DNA of 64,000 bases from positions 6,059,829 through 6,123,828 of the forward strand of contig NC_064537.1 of the NCBI RefSeq assembly GCF_023856365.1. Direction: 5' to 3'. The stretch is from Brienomyrus brachyistius. Its lineage: Eukaryota > Chordata > Actinopteri > Osteoglossiformes > Mormyridae. The stretch's first letter is position 1; every line of letters starts with the position of its first letter. The notes beneath the pieces were generated by a model. That model searched no databases, was not told the DNA's origin, and saw nothing but the letters and a program-made list of their open reading frames with translations. The position numbers and the translations under genes were made by a program. Of this stretch, positions 40,238-53,325 are shown in pieces.

Positions 40238-43200
40238 GAGGCTCAATGGGGCGTTGCTCCTTCTGTGGGGGGGGGGGGGTCCCAGGCAAGTGAGCCTAAG
40301 GGGTAACAAAACAAATGGCGTCAGGTAGGCCTTCAGGGCTCTTACCTCTAAGTGGTTAGAGTGGCGTTCGCTGACTGCACGCGTAACCAAAGACATAGCT
40401 AGGCGGTTGCCGACGCTAGATGAGTGACTTTTACTGCATGCGCATGCCGCTTGCGGCCTTCTTCTGCGCCTTGTGCAGTTTAACCCATTAAAACAATTAC
40501 TGAAGCGAGACAGCGCTCGCGTTACGGCGACGGATCTAAATGGTGAGTGCACTGTATCTCGTCGCAAATGGTGCTTAAACCACGGCGGGTCGCAAGCACA
40601 GGAGACTCCCAATTTCTAAATGACACACACACTTGGCTCACAGCGCAATGTGGTGTTAAACTTACTATGTCTAAAGCAGGCACACACATATGAGTAAGAT
40701 CCTGATAGGTAGCTGAGCTATCGGTCTTATCTCAGGGAGTCCAAGCGCAACAGAATTCAGGTTAGAACATCGTAACAAGAATTCTTGTTCGCTAATAGAG
40801 AGATCTCTGCCAGGATATATAGAAACGGAGAAACTCGTCCGAGTCGATCCTAGAAACAACGCGCTATGTCTGAGAATCTCGTCAGATATAGGGTTAAGGT
40901 TTACTGCAGTTTAAAACGAAATAAACTAAAATAAAATAACCAAAAATAAAACAAAATAATATAACTACTAATAACAGAAATAAAATAACTATAATAAGCC
41001 CGTATGATCCCGCTTAAATGCCTTCAGATTGCACAGAGTGCGATTGATCCTCAACTTTTGCAACCAGTTAACAGTAGCGCTTATTCAACTGTACGTTCGA
41101 TCATAAAAAGTTAAAATTGTGTGCTCACAATAAGTTTAAAGCTTGTGCCCGCATTCTTCACCAATAAATGTAGGAATTATTAGTTCAGGTAAATTTTAAT
41201 ATCTCCACCAATATGTTTTGAAATTAATTAACTTAATTATTATTTAATGCTGATTATTAACCAATTGTTATGCCGAATGATCGGCTCCTCCAAACTCAAT
41301 TGTGAATCCCCGTGAATCTGTTAATGTGAGACTTAAATGGGATTCATTAATAACCAGTATCGCTCAATAACCTGTGTTAGAAGGCTGGTCCAGCGAGCTG
41401 CGTCAGCAGGTAATGTAAATGCTCGGTAGCGAAGCTCCCCTCACGGCCGATGAGAGAGAGTCTCGCGATATTTCAGGCGAGTTTGAGGTTTCAGAGCGTA
41501 GTAGCCAGATCGCACAGAGGCAGGTACTATTGTTGAGCACTGAATGACGGAGGCTGAAGTTGTGTAAAAGACATGCATTTATTCCTACAACTGACATAAG
41601 ACAGACATTACACCTAACAAACAATAAACATGAAATAACGGAATAGACACAAACAATGTAATCATGAAAATGCAATGCCCAGATTTAAAACGAGTAACCT
41701 AAAAAGGGAAAAACTGTTCTGCAAAGCAAGCAGTTTGTGGAAACACAACCCTAAAGTAATATAGCAGGTGAATAGGACAGTTTAGCTTGTTAGAAATGAA
41801 AGGAAGTTGGTTTATTTGGCTGCAGGAAAGGGGGGGGGGGGTCTTGGCAGTTGCTTGCAGTGGCTGATGGGTGATGGCACTCAGGGAGGCGCGGTGTTTG
41901 CAGCGGTTGTTGGAGTGGAGCCCCTCTGATTCTCTCTCCTGGTGAATCTTGGGCTTGGTTGCAGTTCTCTGTCCAGCTGGGCCTTCACTGGCAGGCTTCA
42001 GGAGGGCTTCTTGTTGGCTTCTCTTCTCTTGGGCTGATGTTCTCTGCCTCTCTTTGGGCTGATGGTCTTTTGTTTTCTCCTCCCTTCTGTTTCTCCTCTC
42101 CTGGCTTTGTTCGGAGGTGCCAGGTTTTATAGTGTAAAGTTCGTGAATAGGAGTGACCAGGAATTCCACTCCTGGACCAATGGCTGACCATCCATTTGGC
42201 GGGCTTTCAGAAGGGGGTCTCTATCAGTCCTTTTGAGATTCATGACCAGACTGATTTCCCTTGTATTGATGATTTTCGTTAGGCTGGTGTAACTTTTGAT
42301 ATATTCACTTTCGTGGTAACCACTGACCAGATTTGTAAACTGAAGTGATTTTCCATCGGTTTGATACCAAACATGCCGTACCAGCCTAGCGGTTCACACC
42401 GAATACCATCTGTAATGATTAATTAATGATTACTTATATTATGTCATTATGTTATATTACTCACACCAGTACCTGTTCCAGGTGGTCTAGGTTGCACCTC
42501 AATCAGAGGTTACCCTTTATACAGACATTATATGATATATTCACATTCCAACAGCACATCTTACCTTTAGGTATGGTAGAATACAAAGATCAGATAAGGG
42601 CTGCTGAGGAATGTGGAAAAGAAAAGGGGGACGAAGGTTTGTCAGTCAAGGAAAAAGAATCTGTGAAAGTTAGGACACATTACAAACATAACCTATCTGT
42701 ATATTGAGACTAGTAGTCATGAGTAAATAAGTATACAGATATACAACAGCCAGACTTAAAAGAAACTTTCTTTAGGGTGTTGGGTGAGTGATATGTAAGG
42801 CAGGATGTCTGGGGAGGGGGTTGTGTGCCAAGTCGAGGGACCCCTGTCCTTGAGGTCCACTCTGCTGTCTGTAGGTCGTTAAAACTTTGAGCAATAAAAG
42901 TTGGAGTGCTGGCCTCCCTTGGTATCTGTGTGTGTTTAAGTGTGTCTGTGTGTGGGGTCACGAACCCCCTTTGAGGCCTTGGCCAACGTGTGCCTCTCGT
43001 ACCAGGGTAGGCCTTGTCTCAGGCCACCTGGAATTTAAGCTTTGTGATATGTGCATGTGTGATCCTACAGGGGCTTCAAGCATGCTGAGGCAATCCAGGA
43101 TGATCATCAGCAGAAGATGACCCTGGGGTTAGAGTGGGGGGAGGGATTTTATATTCCCTGGCCTGCTCGTCGTCATGTGAATGATAAGAGCATCTGTCTT

Positions 43201-44427
43201 TTTCGTTTGTAAAAGAAGCAAACTTATTATTAAGCTACATCCAGAAAAGACGCTACACACTGAATACAGTACAACTGCAGGCTGCACACGACATCTGCTC
43301 CTAACGGGACAGTGTGAAACAATGAAGCGAAGCTGCAGTGATATTTCATTTCGCGTCGCCCCAGTTCGTTTGATATGGGCATTTTAACGCTACTGTTTCG
43401 ATGAGTGATTAGGTCACGCTGACATTTCTCTGCGGTCCCTCACAAACTTTGTGTCACGTAGACTTCTGCGTCACATGGAAAATGTTGTACTGACACATTT
43501 TGACTTGAAAAGATGCTGGGCAGTTTACGTCGTGATACCGCACCAAGGTTGAATCCTTATAATAGTAATGGGTGGAGTGGGGTTCCTGTCACCCCCAATT
43601 TGAGCTGAATTAACTCCCTGTAATGCACCTTCGTCCCCAAAAGCATGTGATTGGTCAAATGAGGTCTGCAAATTTCTCATAATGGCTGCACTGTTAATGA
43701 TTCATAATAATGATGCAGCTAATACGCTACATCATGGCCATGTGGTTTCGGCTGATGTCAGAACGTAAAGCCCCTCCCACTGGACTAGTCAGGAAAGATG
43801 AAAACCTAAAGACTCAGATTTAGGAGCACAGGAGTGAGGGTGGGATAGGAGCAGCCGCAGCAGAATTGGCATCTCACCGGGACGGCTTTTTCCGGAAGCT
43901 GGGCGCTCTCCTCCAGACGCTTGCTTCTCACATGGCTGCTGTCTGTGCACACTGAACAATCCATGTGGCAATTTGCTCAGACTTTTTATTTTCATCCAAG
44001 ACTGTGTTACAGAATCCTATTTTAAAAACAGATTTTAAAAGCAATTGTCAACTGTTGCAGCTGCAAAAATTCCTAAAACAAATGTGCCATGTCTTTTATA
44101 GTATCAGTAAAGAATGCAAATTCTTTATGATTCACTCTCTGATATGCTTAGTTACTTCTGGAAGTGCAGAGAGACTCCCTGGGTGGGCTGCTGGTCTGTT
44201 TTAGGGTTCATCCATTTGGATATCGATTCAGTTCTATAGATTACCTATTACAAAGCACACAAGCACAGCCAACAACAATCCTGGGCTCCATGAATTTACT
44301 TATTTATGGAGGTTAGGTGACAAAGAGAAGAAGTTGCAGAAGCCCTCAACTGCACAAGACAAATCTAGCTGAGCTTCTTCATGAGATTTTTAGTCAGAAC
44401 GAACTCCAGGCTGTACCCTTCAAATCC
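40238..44427. other. Intergenic, no recognised gene
   Basis: A G-run at 40,267 and another at 41,831. A minus-strand frame at 41,699-42,169 rich in Glu, Lys and Gln lacks recognised domains. I could not identify the repeats in this stretch. Confidence 0.35.
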
Positions 44428-44850
44428 TAGTCCTACACCTCCTTTAAACTGACCAAACCCCAGTGTAGCTCCTCCTTCAAACTGACCAAACCCCAGTGTA
44501 GCTCCTCCTTCAAACTGGTCAAACCTCAATGTAGCTCCTCCTTCAAACTGGTCAAACCCCAGTGTCGCTCCTCCTTCAAACTGGCCAAACCCCAGTGTCG
44601 CTCCTCCTTCAAACTGGACAAACCCCAGTGTCGCTCCTCCTTCAAACTGGACAAACCCCAGTGTCGCTCCTCCTTCAAACTGGCCAAACCCCAGTGTCGC
44701 TCCTCCTTCAAACTGGACAAACCCCAGTTTCGCTCCCCCTTCACACTGGTCAAACCCCAGTGTAGCTCCCCCTTCAAACTGGTCAAACCCCAGTGTAGCT
44801 CCTCATTCAAACTGGCCAAATCCCAGTACAGCACCTCTTTCAAAGTAACC
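44428..44850. repeat. 33-bp minisatellite, about 12 copies
   Basis: Unit CAGTGTCGCTCCTCCTTCAA plus ACTGGACAAACCC. Both strands stay open across it because 33 is a multiple of 3; not taken as coding. Confidence 0.93.
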
Positions 44851-47800
44851 AAAGTAACCACAGTACAGTACCCCGGCTCTGTTTGTGAAAAATTGTGGTG
44901 TGTCCGCATTTCTGCAGTCAGTGTACCGTTCTAGCTTTGCTGTATCTGGTTTAAATAAAAATGTAAATGAAACGGTCTTGAGCCTTTCGGATGCGGCTCT
45001 GAAGGGATCTGAGCTACCATGTTTGCTCCTGTTGCTGCACAGCATGTTTCAGAAGCCAGCAAATTTGTTTCTGTAACACAGTGACATTTGTTTCATGGCC
45101 ATGACAGGTCCTTCTCCCAGATTTAATCACAGGAGCCTGGCTCTAAATCACCCCGCAAAATCCTTTTGTCAGACTTGTTTTAGGGCTCAGCCACACCCCA
45201 TGTCCCTTCATCTGCTATTGTTTGAGACAAAAATCATCATTTAAATCTGAAGTTATTCAGGATGCAACGCATCACTGATTTTCTGAGCGTTCATCACAAA
45301 ATCTCCATTCATTTTCAGCACTCCGAAGGTCTGGACACCTTTGAAACAGGATGTTTCTCTGGTAGTCGGAAGTATGTGTTGAGTGTAGAGCCGTCGTCTT
45401 GTTCAGCTGCTCTCCGTTTGCATCCGATGGTGCAGCCTATAGACTCGACGACTACAGAACATTGGGAAAACAACACTGACAGCCTGCATACCTGCTGGTG
45501 GTGGGTGCCCCAGGGAGACCCTGATTGGTCAGAAAGCCTGGCTCAGTTTGCCTTTCAAAGGAGGCACAAGGTGTGGACATTCTCGCTGGAGCTGACGGCT
45601 GATTGACAGATAGCGGCGGAGGTCCCTGGGGCTTGTTCTGAGTCGTCACTGGCAGGCAGTGACAGCACAGCTGTGCTTGTGTGGATGGTGCTGGGAATCC
45701 ATAAATGGACTACAAGCTCTTCTGCAAGTTACTGGCCCACAGCCAAAGGAGCCGTCTCCCTGTAACTGTAGTGGGTAGGGACTGGTGAATACGGACGGGC
45801 AGACAGATGGATATTTTTGTTATTAGTGCTCTTAAAGGTGTGATTATGAGCTTTTTCAAATAGAAAAAGAGCATCTTTCATTAGCATACTGGGGCCAGAA
45901 GACAGGAAGCTGCTCGGCTTCCCAGCAGGACGGCCGCTGAGCGTGAATAACGGTGGCTGTTTAAAGGCTGTCCTGTAACTCACTCTATTCGGTTAACAGA
46001 AATGTTCAGGACACCATGTCCTAAAATGTAATAAGCTTGCTCCCCGGCAAATGTTTGGCTTATTACCAAGGTTCGGAAAAACATCATTAAAATAACTCTC
46101 AGTAAAGCTGAAAGTAGACAAACTGGTGGTATTATGGTAAATGAGTCAACCGAAGCTGGAAACAAAGGCAATGTAAAAATGGCAGGTGATAGATTTTTAG
46201 CTTTTCGAAGCCGTGTGGAAAGAACATTTAACCCGCATTTTATCTCTGCTGTACACCGACTCCACGCTCTGTCTCCATCCCTACCTAACCTCTGACACCA
46301 GCATTTCTCTCAGGGCATTTCGATGTTTTGTTAACCAAAGTGGGAATATTTTGAGGGTGCTGGAATAGTGGTGGCTGATTTTCTGCTTATTTACGTGACT
46401 GTGGAGGCCATGCGGTCGAGTCCATTTCAGACCACATCATTAACACATCATTGATGTGTTAACAAACATAGTTAGGACTGATGACTCAACTTTGAAGACA
46501 AGTTCATCAAATTCTGATAGATATTAGATATTATTTCTAGGCTACTAGTAGCATAAGGAAAGTGCATTCCTATAGTTACCTATCCACGGTGATATGGCTT
46601 TCAGAATAAGGTCTTTACAGCACACATTGGAACAGGGCACCGAATCTTAATGGGGTTCTCCTCGTCTAATGAGCTGTGGCTAAGATCACATCCTTCTGCA
46701 GGCAGGATTATCTCCTTAGGTTATTCGGTTTTGGAGCATATGATGTGGCCTTGAGCAATAACAGTATGCTGGCTTTAGACGGCTCCTATTGACTTACGGG
46801 GAGAGTACCATTCCATCAAGGAAAGGGGACAGAGGGTCATTACACACTCAGGTAGGCAATAGGGTTTTTCAGAAGCTTTACACATTTCTTGGAATTGTAC
46901 GACAATTTCGAAAGACTATGAAGTCGAGAAGTTGACGAATTGCGGGAAGATGTTCTGATATTCAGTTGAAAAGGCAGCAAACATGGGTCACTGAATCCTT
47001 CTATGCAGCCCAGTGACTGTTACGTAATGGATAAAAGGGGAACATTGCCAGTTGTTCCAGGTTTTCTTTTGTTTACTATCATATTACACCTAGAATATTG
47101 CTGCTGTAGGTTTCTGTAATGTAGGAAGGCCAGTTTAACCAAAGAACCAGCTGCCAGGTGATGGGTCACAGCAAGGAGGGTATGGGGTTGGGTATCAGTG
47201 TTTGGGTACGTTTAATGGAGGTGAGATAGGAATATTACAATGAAAAGATACAAACATCAGGATTTTATAGGGCATATTTAGGGATTTGCAATCAAATTTT
47301 CCAGCATTTTACAAAAATACCCAGAGGATGACATTCAGCGCCAGTACTGGCAGCAAACAGCCATTCAGCCCCAGTGTCCTGCCTTCCGAGTCAGACGGCC
47401 ATGCTTATCACTTTTGTTACTGATTCGTGGTAGCAGGAATGATGTTCGCTTGTGTGTGTGTCACCCAGTCATGGTTTGCCTTCATTACTGTGTCCCCAGC
47501 AAACTTTTTCTGTGCTGTAATTTCCTGCAGTGATTACAGTCCGCGCTACACTACATATTAATGAAGCGTAATGCTTCAGAGTGTGAAAACAAACTTCACT
47601 CGCTCTGCTCCTTCACTCCTAAGGTGGACCAGGTGAATTTTCTTTATTGAAAGCCAAGTGTGGTATAGAATGAGGTCATTTTGGACCTGATTTTTAAAAT
47701 GTCCTTGCAGTGTGATGTATATAGGTTCCAATGCCTGCAGATAGCAAATTTGGATCATTTGATGCAAACCGAAGCCTGCGTTTCATGGCAGCCGTATTCT

Positions 47801-48610
47801 GCTATTCCTGTTAGACCTGTGCTTTTAAGTTCCCCTTGGAAACAGCCATCAGCTTACAATGAATGTGCCATAATGATGCGGACAGCTGGGTCACTTTCTG
47901 AGCTGAAATAGCCAGGATGGGGGCAAACGTTCTCAAGGAAAGTTCCTCCAGGGATGGCAGACTGAGCTCCAGTGGATCAGGAAGGGCTCACAAGCTGGGC
48001 TTTAATCCCCTGGTGAAGCTGGTGGCGGATGTGATCTTGGCATGGCGAGCCAGAGTTGGAGTGTCAGCGAGCCCTATGCCTGCCAAGTTTCCTTTTTACA
48101 TCCCATCATAACGTGGAAACCAACCCCTCCCGACTGCAGCTTGGCCAACCAATCAGAGGCTCCAATTACTTGTGAAGGATTTCTTTTCACTACTTCTGCA
48201 AAGAAGTCTGACATCACTAAGAATCGCAGATGACCTTGGCGTGCAAACGTGGCTCTCACCATGCTTAAATCTGCAGGCCTGCTCTTCGTTGAATAAAAGA
48301 TGTGAGTCGTCACTTCTACTCCTCTTTCGTCATCCTCATGGATCTTTCCATCACCCTTATTTCTGACTCTCTCCTGTTCCATCTTCATTTTAGAGAATGC
48401 TGCCACAATACCTAATGGTGAAACACGCAAATTGGTGAGATGAATAAAAAATTCTGGAAGAGAACACCTGGGATTGGGTTTGATATTATTCTGAAAATAT
48501 GACACTTTCAAAATACACAGTAGCAGTTCTAACTAATTATAGTTTTTGGTAACACTTTATTTGAGGGGGCACAAATAATATAGTATTATGCTATTACTGA
48601 TGTATTAATT
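44851..48610. other. Intergenic, low repeat content
   Basis: No gene recognised. 47,150-47,229 recurs, diverged, at 57,201-57,302 (GTGATGGGTCACAGCAAGGA-type core). From 48,541 a dispersed repeat starts (GGTAACACTTTATTTGAGGG) and continues beyond the LINE at 50,967. Confidence 0.4.
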
Positions 48611-50954
48611 GGCACCAGGACACCCTAGGCCGCAGTTCGATGATCGACTTTGTAGTCGTGTCGTCGGACTTGCGGCCGCATGTTTTGGACACTCGGGTGA
48701 AGAGAGGGGCGGAGCTGTCAACCGATCACTACCTGGTGGTGGGTTGGCTCCGCTGGTGGGGGAGGAAGCCGGCCAGGCCTGGCAGGCCCAAGCGTATAGT
48801 GAGGGTCTGCTGGGAACGTCTGGCGGAATCCCCTGTCAGGGAGAGTTTCAACTCCTACCTCCAGCAGAACTTCTCCCATATCCCGGGGGAGGCGGGGGAC
48901 ATTGAGTCCGAATGGGCCATGTTCCGTGCCTCCATTGTGGAGGCGGCTGACCGGAGCTGCGGCCGCAAGGTGGTCGGTGCCTGTCGCGGCGGTAATCCCC
49001 GAACCCGCTGGTGGACACCGGTGGTAAGGGATGCCGTCAAGCTGAAGAAGGAGTCTTATCGGGCCTTTCTGGCCTGTGGGACTCCAGACGCAGCTGACGG
49101 CTACCGGCAGGCCAAGCGGAATGCGGCTTTGGCGGTCGCTGAGGCAAAAACTCGGGTGTGGGAGGAGTTTGGTGAGGCCATGGAGAACGACTTCCGGACG
49201 GCTTCGAGGAGATTCTGGTCCACCATCCGGCGGCTCCGGGCGGGAAAGCGGTGCAGCATCAACACTATTTATGGTGGGGATGGTGCGCTGCTGACCTCAG
49301 CTCGGGACGTTTTGGGTCGGTGGAGGGAGTACTTCGAAGACCTCCTCAATCCCACCGACACGCCTTCCAATATGGAAGCAGAGTGTGGGGACTTGGGGGT
49401 GGACTCACCTATCTCGGGGGTGGAGGTCGCTGAGGTGGTCAAAAAGCTCCTCGGTGGCCGGGCCCCGGGGGTGGACGAGATTCGCCCAGAGTTCCTCAAG
49501 GCTCTGGATGCTGCGGGGCTGTCCTGGTTGACACGCATCTGCAGCATCGCGTGGACATCGGGGGCAGTACCTCTGGACTGGCAGACCGGGGTGGTGGTCC
49601 CCCTCTTTAAGAAGGGGGACCGGAGGGTGTGCTCCAACTACAGGGGGATCACACTCCTCAGCCTCCCTGGTAAGGTCTATTCGGGGGTCCTGGAAAGGAG
49701 GGTCCGCCGGATTGTCGAACCTCGGATTCAGGAGGAGCAGTGTGGTTTTCGCCCTGGCCGTGGAACAGTGGACCAGCTCTATACTCTCAGCAGGGTTCTG
49801 GAGGGTTCATGGGAGTTTGCCCGACCAGTCTACATGTGTTTTGTGGACTTGGAAAAGGCATTCGACCGTGTCCCTCGTGGGGTCCTGTGGGGAGTGCTCC
49901 GGGAGTATGGGGTACCGGGCTCCCTTTTAAGGGCGGTTCGGTCCCTGTATGACCGGTGCCAGAGTTTGGTCCGCATGGGCGGCAATAAGTCGGACTCGTT
50001 CCCGGTGAGGGTTGGACTCCGTCAGGGCTGCCCTTTGTCACCGATTCTGTTCATAGTTTTTATGGACAGAATTTCTAGGCGCAGCCAGGGCGTTGAGGGC
50101 GTCCGGTTCGGTGACCTCAGGATTAGGTCTCTGCTTTTTGCAGATGATGTGGTTCTGTTGGCCTCATCGAGCCATGACCTTCAGCTCTCGCTGGAGCAGT
50201 TCGCAGCCGAGTGCGAAGCGGCTGGGATGAGAATCAGCACCTCCAAATCCGAGACCATGGTTCTCAGCCGGAAAAGGGTAGAGTGCTCTCTCCGGGTTGG
50301 GGATGGGGTCCTCCCCCAAGTGGAGGAGTTTAAGTATCTCGGGATCTTGTTCACGAGTGGGGGAACGATGGAGCGGGAGATCGACAGGCGGATCGGTGCG
50401 GCGTCGGCAGTCATGCGGGCGCTGCATCGGTCTGTCATGGTGAAGAGAGAGCTGAGCCAAAAGGCGAAGCTCTCGATTTACCAGTCGATCTACGTTCCTA
50501 CCCTCACCTATGGTCATGAGCTTTGGGTAGTGACCGAAAGAACGAGATCGCGGGTACAAGCGGCCGAAATGAGTTTCCTCCGCAGGGTGGCTGGGCTCTC
50601 CCTTAGAGATAGGGTGAGGAGCTCAGTCATTCGGGAGGGACTCAGAGTAGAGCCGCTGCTCCTCCGCATCGAGAGGAGCCAGATGAGGTGGCTCGTGCAT
50701 CTGATCAGGATGCCTCCGGGACGCCTCCCTGGGGAGGTATTCCGGGCATGTCCCACTGGGAGGAGGCCCCGGGGAAGACCCAGGACACGCTGGAGAGACT
50801 ATGTCTCTCGGCTGGCCTGGGAACGCCTCGGGGTCCCCCCAGAGGAGCTAGACGAAGTGGCCGGGGAGAGGGAAGTCTGGGTCTCCCTGCTGAGGCTGCT
50901 GCCCCCGCGACCCGACCCCGGATCAAGCGGGAGATGATGGATGGATGGATGGAT
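48611..50954 (+). mobile_element. RTE-clade LINE (Rex3-like), 5'-truncated, 12-bp target duplication
   Basis: GATGTATTAATT flanks the element at 48,599-48,610 and 50,955-50,966. It starts inside the endonuclease domain and ends after the stop with GGATGGATGGATGGATG. 5' truncation plus a short tandem 3' tail instead of poly(A) is typical of RTE-clade elements such as Rex3. It inserted into an older dispersed repeat. Confidence 0.93.
48613..50937 (+). CDS. LINE endonuclease (C-terminal part) and reverse transcriptase
   Basis: A continuous frame runs from the insertion point to TGA at 50,935; the first ATG is at 48,640 (765 codons). It is the tail of a longer polyprotein, so that ATG is not a native start. 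The first ~30 residues are the end of an apurinic-type endonuclease (SMIDFVVVSS, TDHYLV). The reverse transcriptase follows: GRAPGVDEIRPEFLK, VVPLFKKGDRRVCSNYRGI, QCGFRPGRGTVDQL, VDLEKAFDRVPR, GLRQGCPLSP, and the catalytic FADD at about residues 500-503. The C-terminal region holds the conserved WVVTERTRSRVQAAEM and Arg-rich RRPRGRPRTRWRD segments. No frameshift or stop over 2.3 kb suggests a recent insertion. With most of the endonuclease missing it should be unable to move itself. Confidence 0.93.
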   Translation, partial: HQDTLGRSSMIDFVVVSSDLRPHVLDTRVKRGAELSTDHYLVVGWLRWWGRKPARPGRPKRIVRVCWERLAESPVRESFNSYLQQNFSHIPGEAGDIESEWAMFRASIVEAADRSCGRKVVGACRGGNPRTRWWTPVVRDAVKLKKESYRAFLACGTPDAADGYRQAKRNAALAVAEAKTRVWEEFGEAMENDFRTASRRFWSTIRRLRAGKRCSINTIYGGDGALLTSARDVLGRWREYFEDLLNPTDTPSNMEAECGDLGVDSPISGVEVAEVVKKLLGGRAPGVDEIRPEFLKALDAAGLSWLTRICSIAWTSGAVPLDWQTGVVVPLFKKGDRRVCSNYRGITLLSLPGKVYSGVLERRVRRIVEPRIQEEQCGFRPGRGTVDQLYTLSRVLEGSWEFARPVYMCFVDLEKAFDRVPRGVLWGVLREYGVPGSLLRAVRSLYDRCQSLVRMGGNKSDSFPVRVGLRQGCPLSPILFIVFMDRISRRSQGVEGVRFGDLRIRSLLFADDVVLLASSSHDLQLSLEQFAAECEAAGMRISTSKSETMVLSRKRVECSLRVGDGVLPQVEEFKYLGILFTSGGTMEREIDRRIGAASAVMRALHRSVMVKRELSQKAKLSIYQSIYVPTLTYGHELWVVTERTRSRVQAAEMSFLRRVAGLSLRDRVRSSVIREGLRVEPLLLRIERSQMRWLVHLIRMPPGRLPGEVFRACPTGRRPRGRPRTRWRDYVSRLAWERLGVPPEELDEVAGEREVWVSLLRLLPPRPDPGSSGR

Positions 50955-50966
50955 GATGTATTAATT

Positions 50967-51649
50967 AACCACAATATACATCTCAGTTACACAAGGATCT
51001 CATGTTTGTTCATCGTTAATGAATAAGACAAGTGAAATACTGATCTGATGTTTGCATCATTAATATATCGTGAGGCATCTCAAGCTGTTACTATATTTGT
51101 TACTGTGTTTGTTCTGTAACCCTTTGTGAGCTACTGAAGGAATTACTGAAGGTGAAATGCACAATATATGCTCATCTGTTCATCATAAAATATCATGATG
51201 CATCATTTATCTAAAGCAGTGACTATATTTGTCCATGATTTGTACTTCAGTAGTAACTGACTTACTTCTAAGTAATTTGTGGCCGACTGTCTTTGGGGAG
51301 GTGGCCATGACCTTATAAGAGTGTCATATTCCATTCCTGTTGGGTTTCTTATTAAACGTTAAATAAAGAGCAAATGAATCACAGTTAATACAATCTTTAA
51401 TTTACGGGCAGGTTTTACTTTACTGACAGCTTACACATGCCTCACTGTTATGCCTTCGTTTGCACACGTCACGACCCAGTTTAGACCGGAAACGCGAACT
51501 GGACTGTGCATGAGTAGATAAGTATCATTTCCGCTCACTACTTCTTCACGGCGGCTGGGCGATTTCACAAATTGATTTATTGCAGTTTATTTAAACATAG
51601 GTTGTACTTTGCACTTATTTGAATTATTGTGTATATATGTGTTTTTAGG
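50967..51649. other. Dispersed repeat continuation and intergenic
   Basis: Right half of the repeat split by the LINE, AT-rich, then unique DNA. No gene. Confidence 0.4.
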
Positions 51650-51860
51650 AGGTGGTGCAGTGGTTAGCTCTTTTGCCTCACATCTCTGGGACCTGGGTTT
51701 GAGTCTCCACCGGGGTCACATGGTGTGTGAGTGTGCTCTGCGATGTGCTGACATCCCATCCTGGGTTGTTCCCTGCCTTGTGCCCATTGCTTCTGGGATA
51801 GCCTCCGGACCCCCCACGACCCAATAGGGTAAGCGGTTTGGAAAATGGATGGATGGATGA
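51650..51860 (+). mobile_element. GGAT-tailed SINE with internal deletion
   Basis: Head GGTGGTGCAGTGGTTAGCTC (A box), B box GGGTTTGAGTCTCC, then a jump from GGGTCACATG directly to GTGTGAGTGTGC, and tail GGTTTGGAAAATGGATGGAT. About 130 bp of the body is missing. Confidence 0.9.
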
Positions 51861-53325
51861 TCGTATTTTTAAATAATTTATACTTTAAAAAATAGTCTGT
51901 GGTACATGGGCGGAGTTTAAATTTGGACGTCATTATTTTTATGAATTATGACATCATAAGCGGGAGGGGGAGCGTATCCCTTATTCTGATTGGTCGAGGG
52001 GTTATCTCCATGTACCATACATTGCCGATAGGGGGCCATATGGTTTGGGTGCTAAGGGTTGCCGTTAAACTTTAATAGAATAAAAATACATTACATGTAT
52101 TTATTTGTGTTATTTTTAATTACGTTTTCAAGGAATAATAAAACATTTGGCAGGATGAATGCAAGCTAGCGCATACACGTCCAGCGGGGCCCGTCCGGCC
52201 GCAGGCACGGGCTGTTAGGAGTAGGCACAAGCGCCACAGCGTATTTTAAAAGAATGTGGGGATCTGAACGGGCTGGTAGGAGTAGTTGCGCAGCACTGGT
52301 AATTACACCATATTGGCACCCACTTGAGCCAGGTCATATGACCTACCAGGAAGTTATAAAAGGCTGCCAAGATGGAATCTCATTCTCTTGCTGCTGTGTT
52401 TTACAACTGGACATGGGATGGGTTCTTCTTCCCTGTGGGTAAGGAAAAGAGGAGATGGTTTGTTTGAGAACTTGAATGTTTAATTTTAATTTTACCAGGG
52501 TGACTGCTAGCAGCATGTAACTCTTCATGGAGGACGCGGAGGTGACTGGAATTTTATCATTTGACGTGATCCCCTACGGGCTGCTGGACTACAGACATTG
52601 AGGCTCTGGTAACTTGGGTTATACTGTGGGATTTAAAAGGGTCTATGTTTCTTTGTTGATTGTTTCTTTGTACCTGTAGTATTGGAACGCTTCCTTTTGA
52701 TATTGCTGTGCTGCGAGGGCATTAGGCATTCCTGTAAAGGACCAGAGTAGCTGCTGTTTTAGGCTTATTTGATAGGCTTTTGGTTTTCTTTTTAGTGCCC
52801 TGGTTGTTGCTATGGGCTAAGTTGTAACTAATTTTAGTATTGTATTTTGGGCGGTGGACATCGGCCGCTACCCTCCCCTTATGTTTGTACATGGGATCTT
52901 TCTGTACAAGGTCGGCTCCACACAGGCTTTTGCTCTCTGCTGTTGGGGTGCCACACTGAGCGGACACTGTACTGTTGTGTGTAGTGTTTGTCGTGTTGCA
53001 TGCTGTGGTTTTGCTCTTTTCTTTGTCACCAGGGGCCTCCTGAGCTGAGAGCTGCGCGTGCCGATCTGACCTTACTATTTGGAGGATAGTCAGCCGCCCC
53101 CCAACCCTACCCCCCCAGCAACCTTCTTTGTCTAATAGTTTTTAGATATTTGTAATAAAGTGGATTGGGTTTTATTTTTACATGCCTCTTTGTTATTATC
53201 CTTTGCGGGGAGGGTTCGAACTTAGCCACGTTACAGAAGGAACATTAGCAGTTCCTCCTGCCCTTACCAGGAGGTGGCGTAGTCAGAGCAGTGTGGGTAT
53301 TCTGTGCTTTGGGCACCACAAGAAA

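Noticed and set aside
41699..42169. 156-codon charged ORF, minus strand
   Set aside because: No domain, promoter or splice evidence recognised; the N-terminal part looks compositional. Possibly retroelement-derived, but I cannot support a gene.
44526..44909. 127-codon minus-strand ORF with ERHWGLSSLKE repeats
   Set aside because: A 33-bp minisatellite; open frames follow from unit length.
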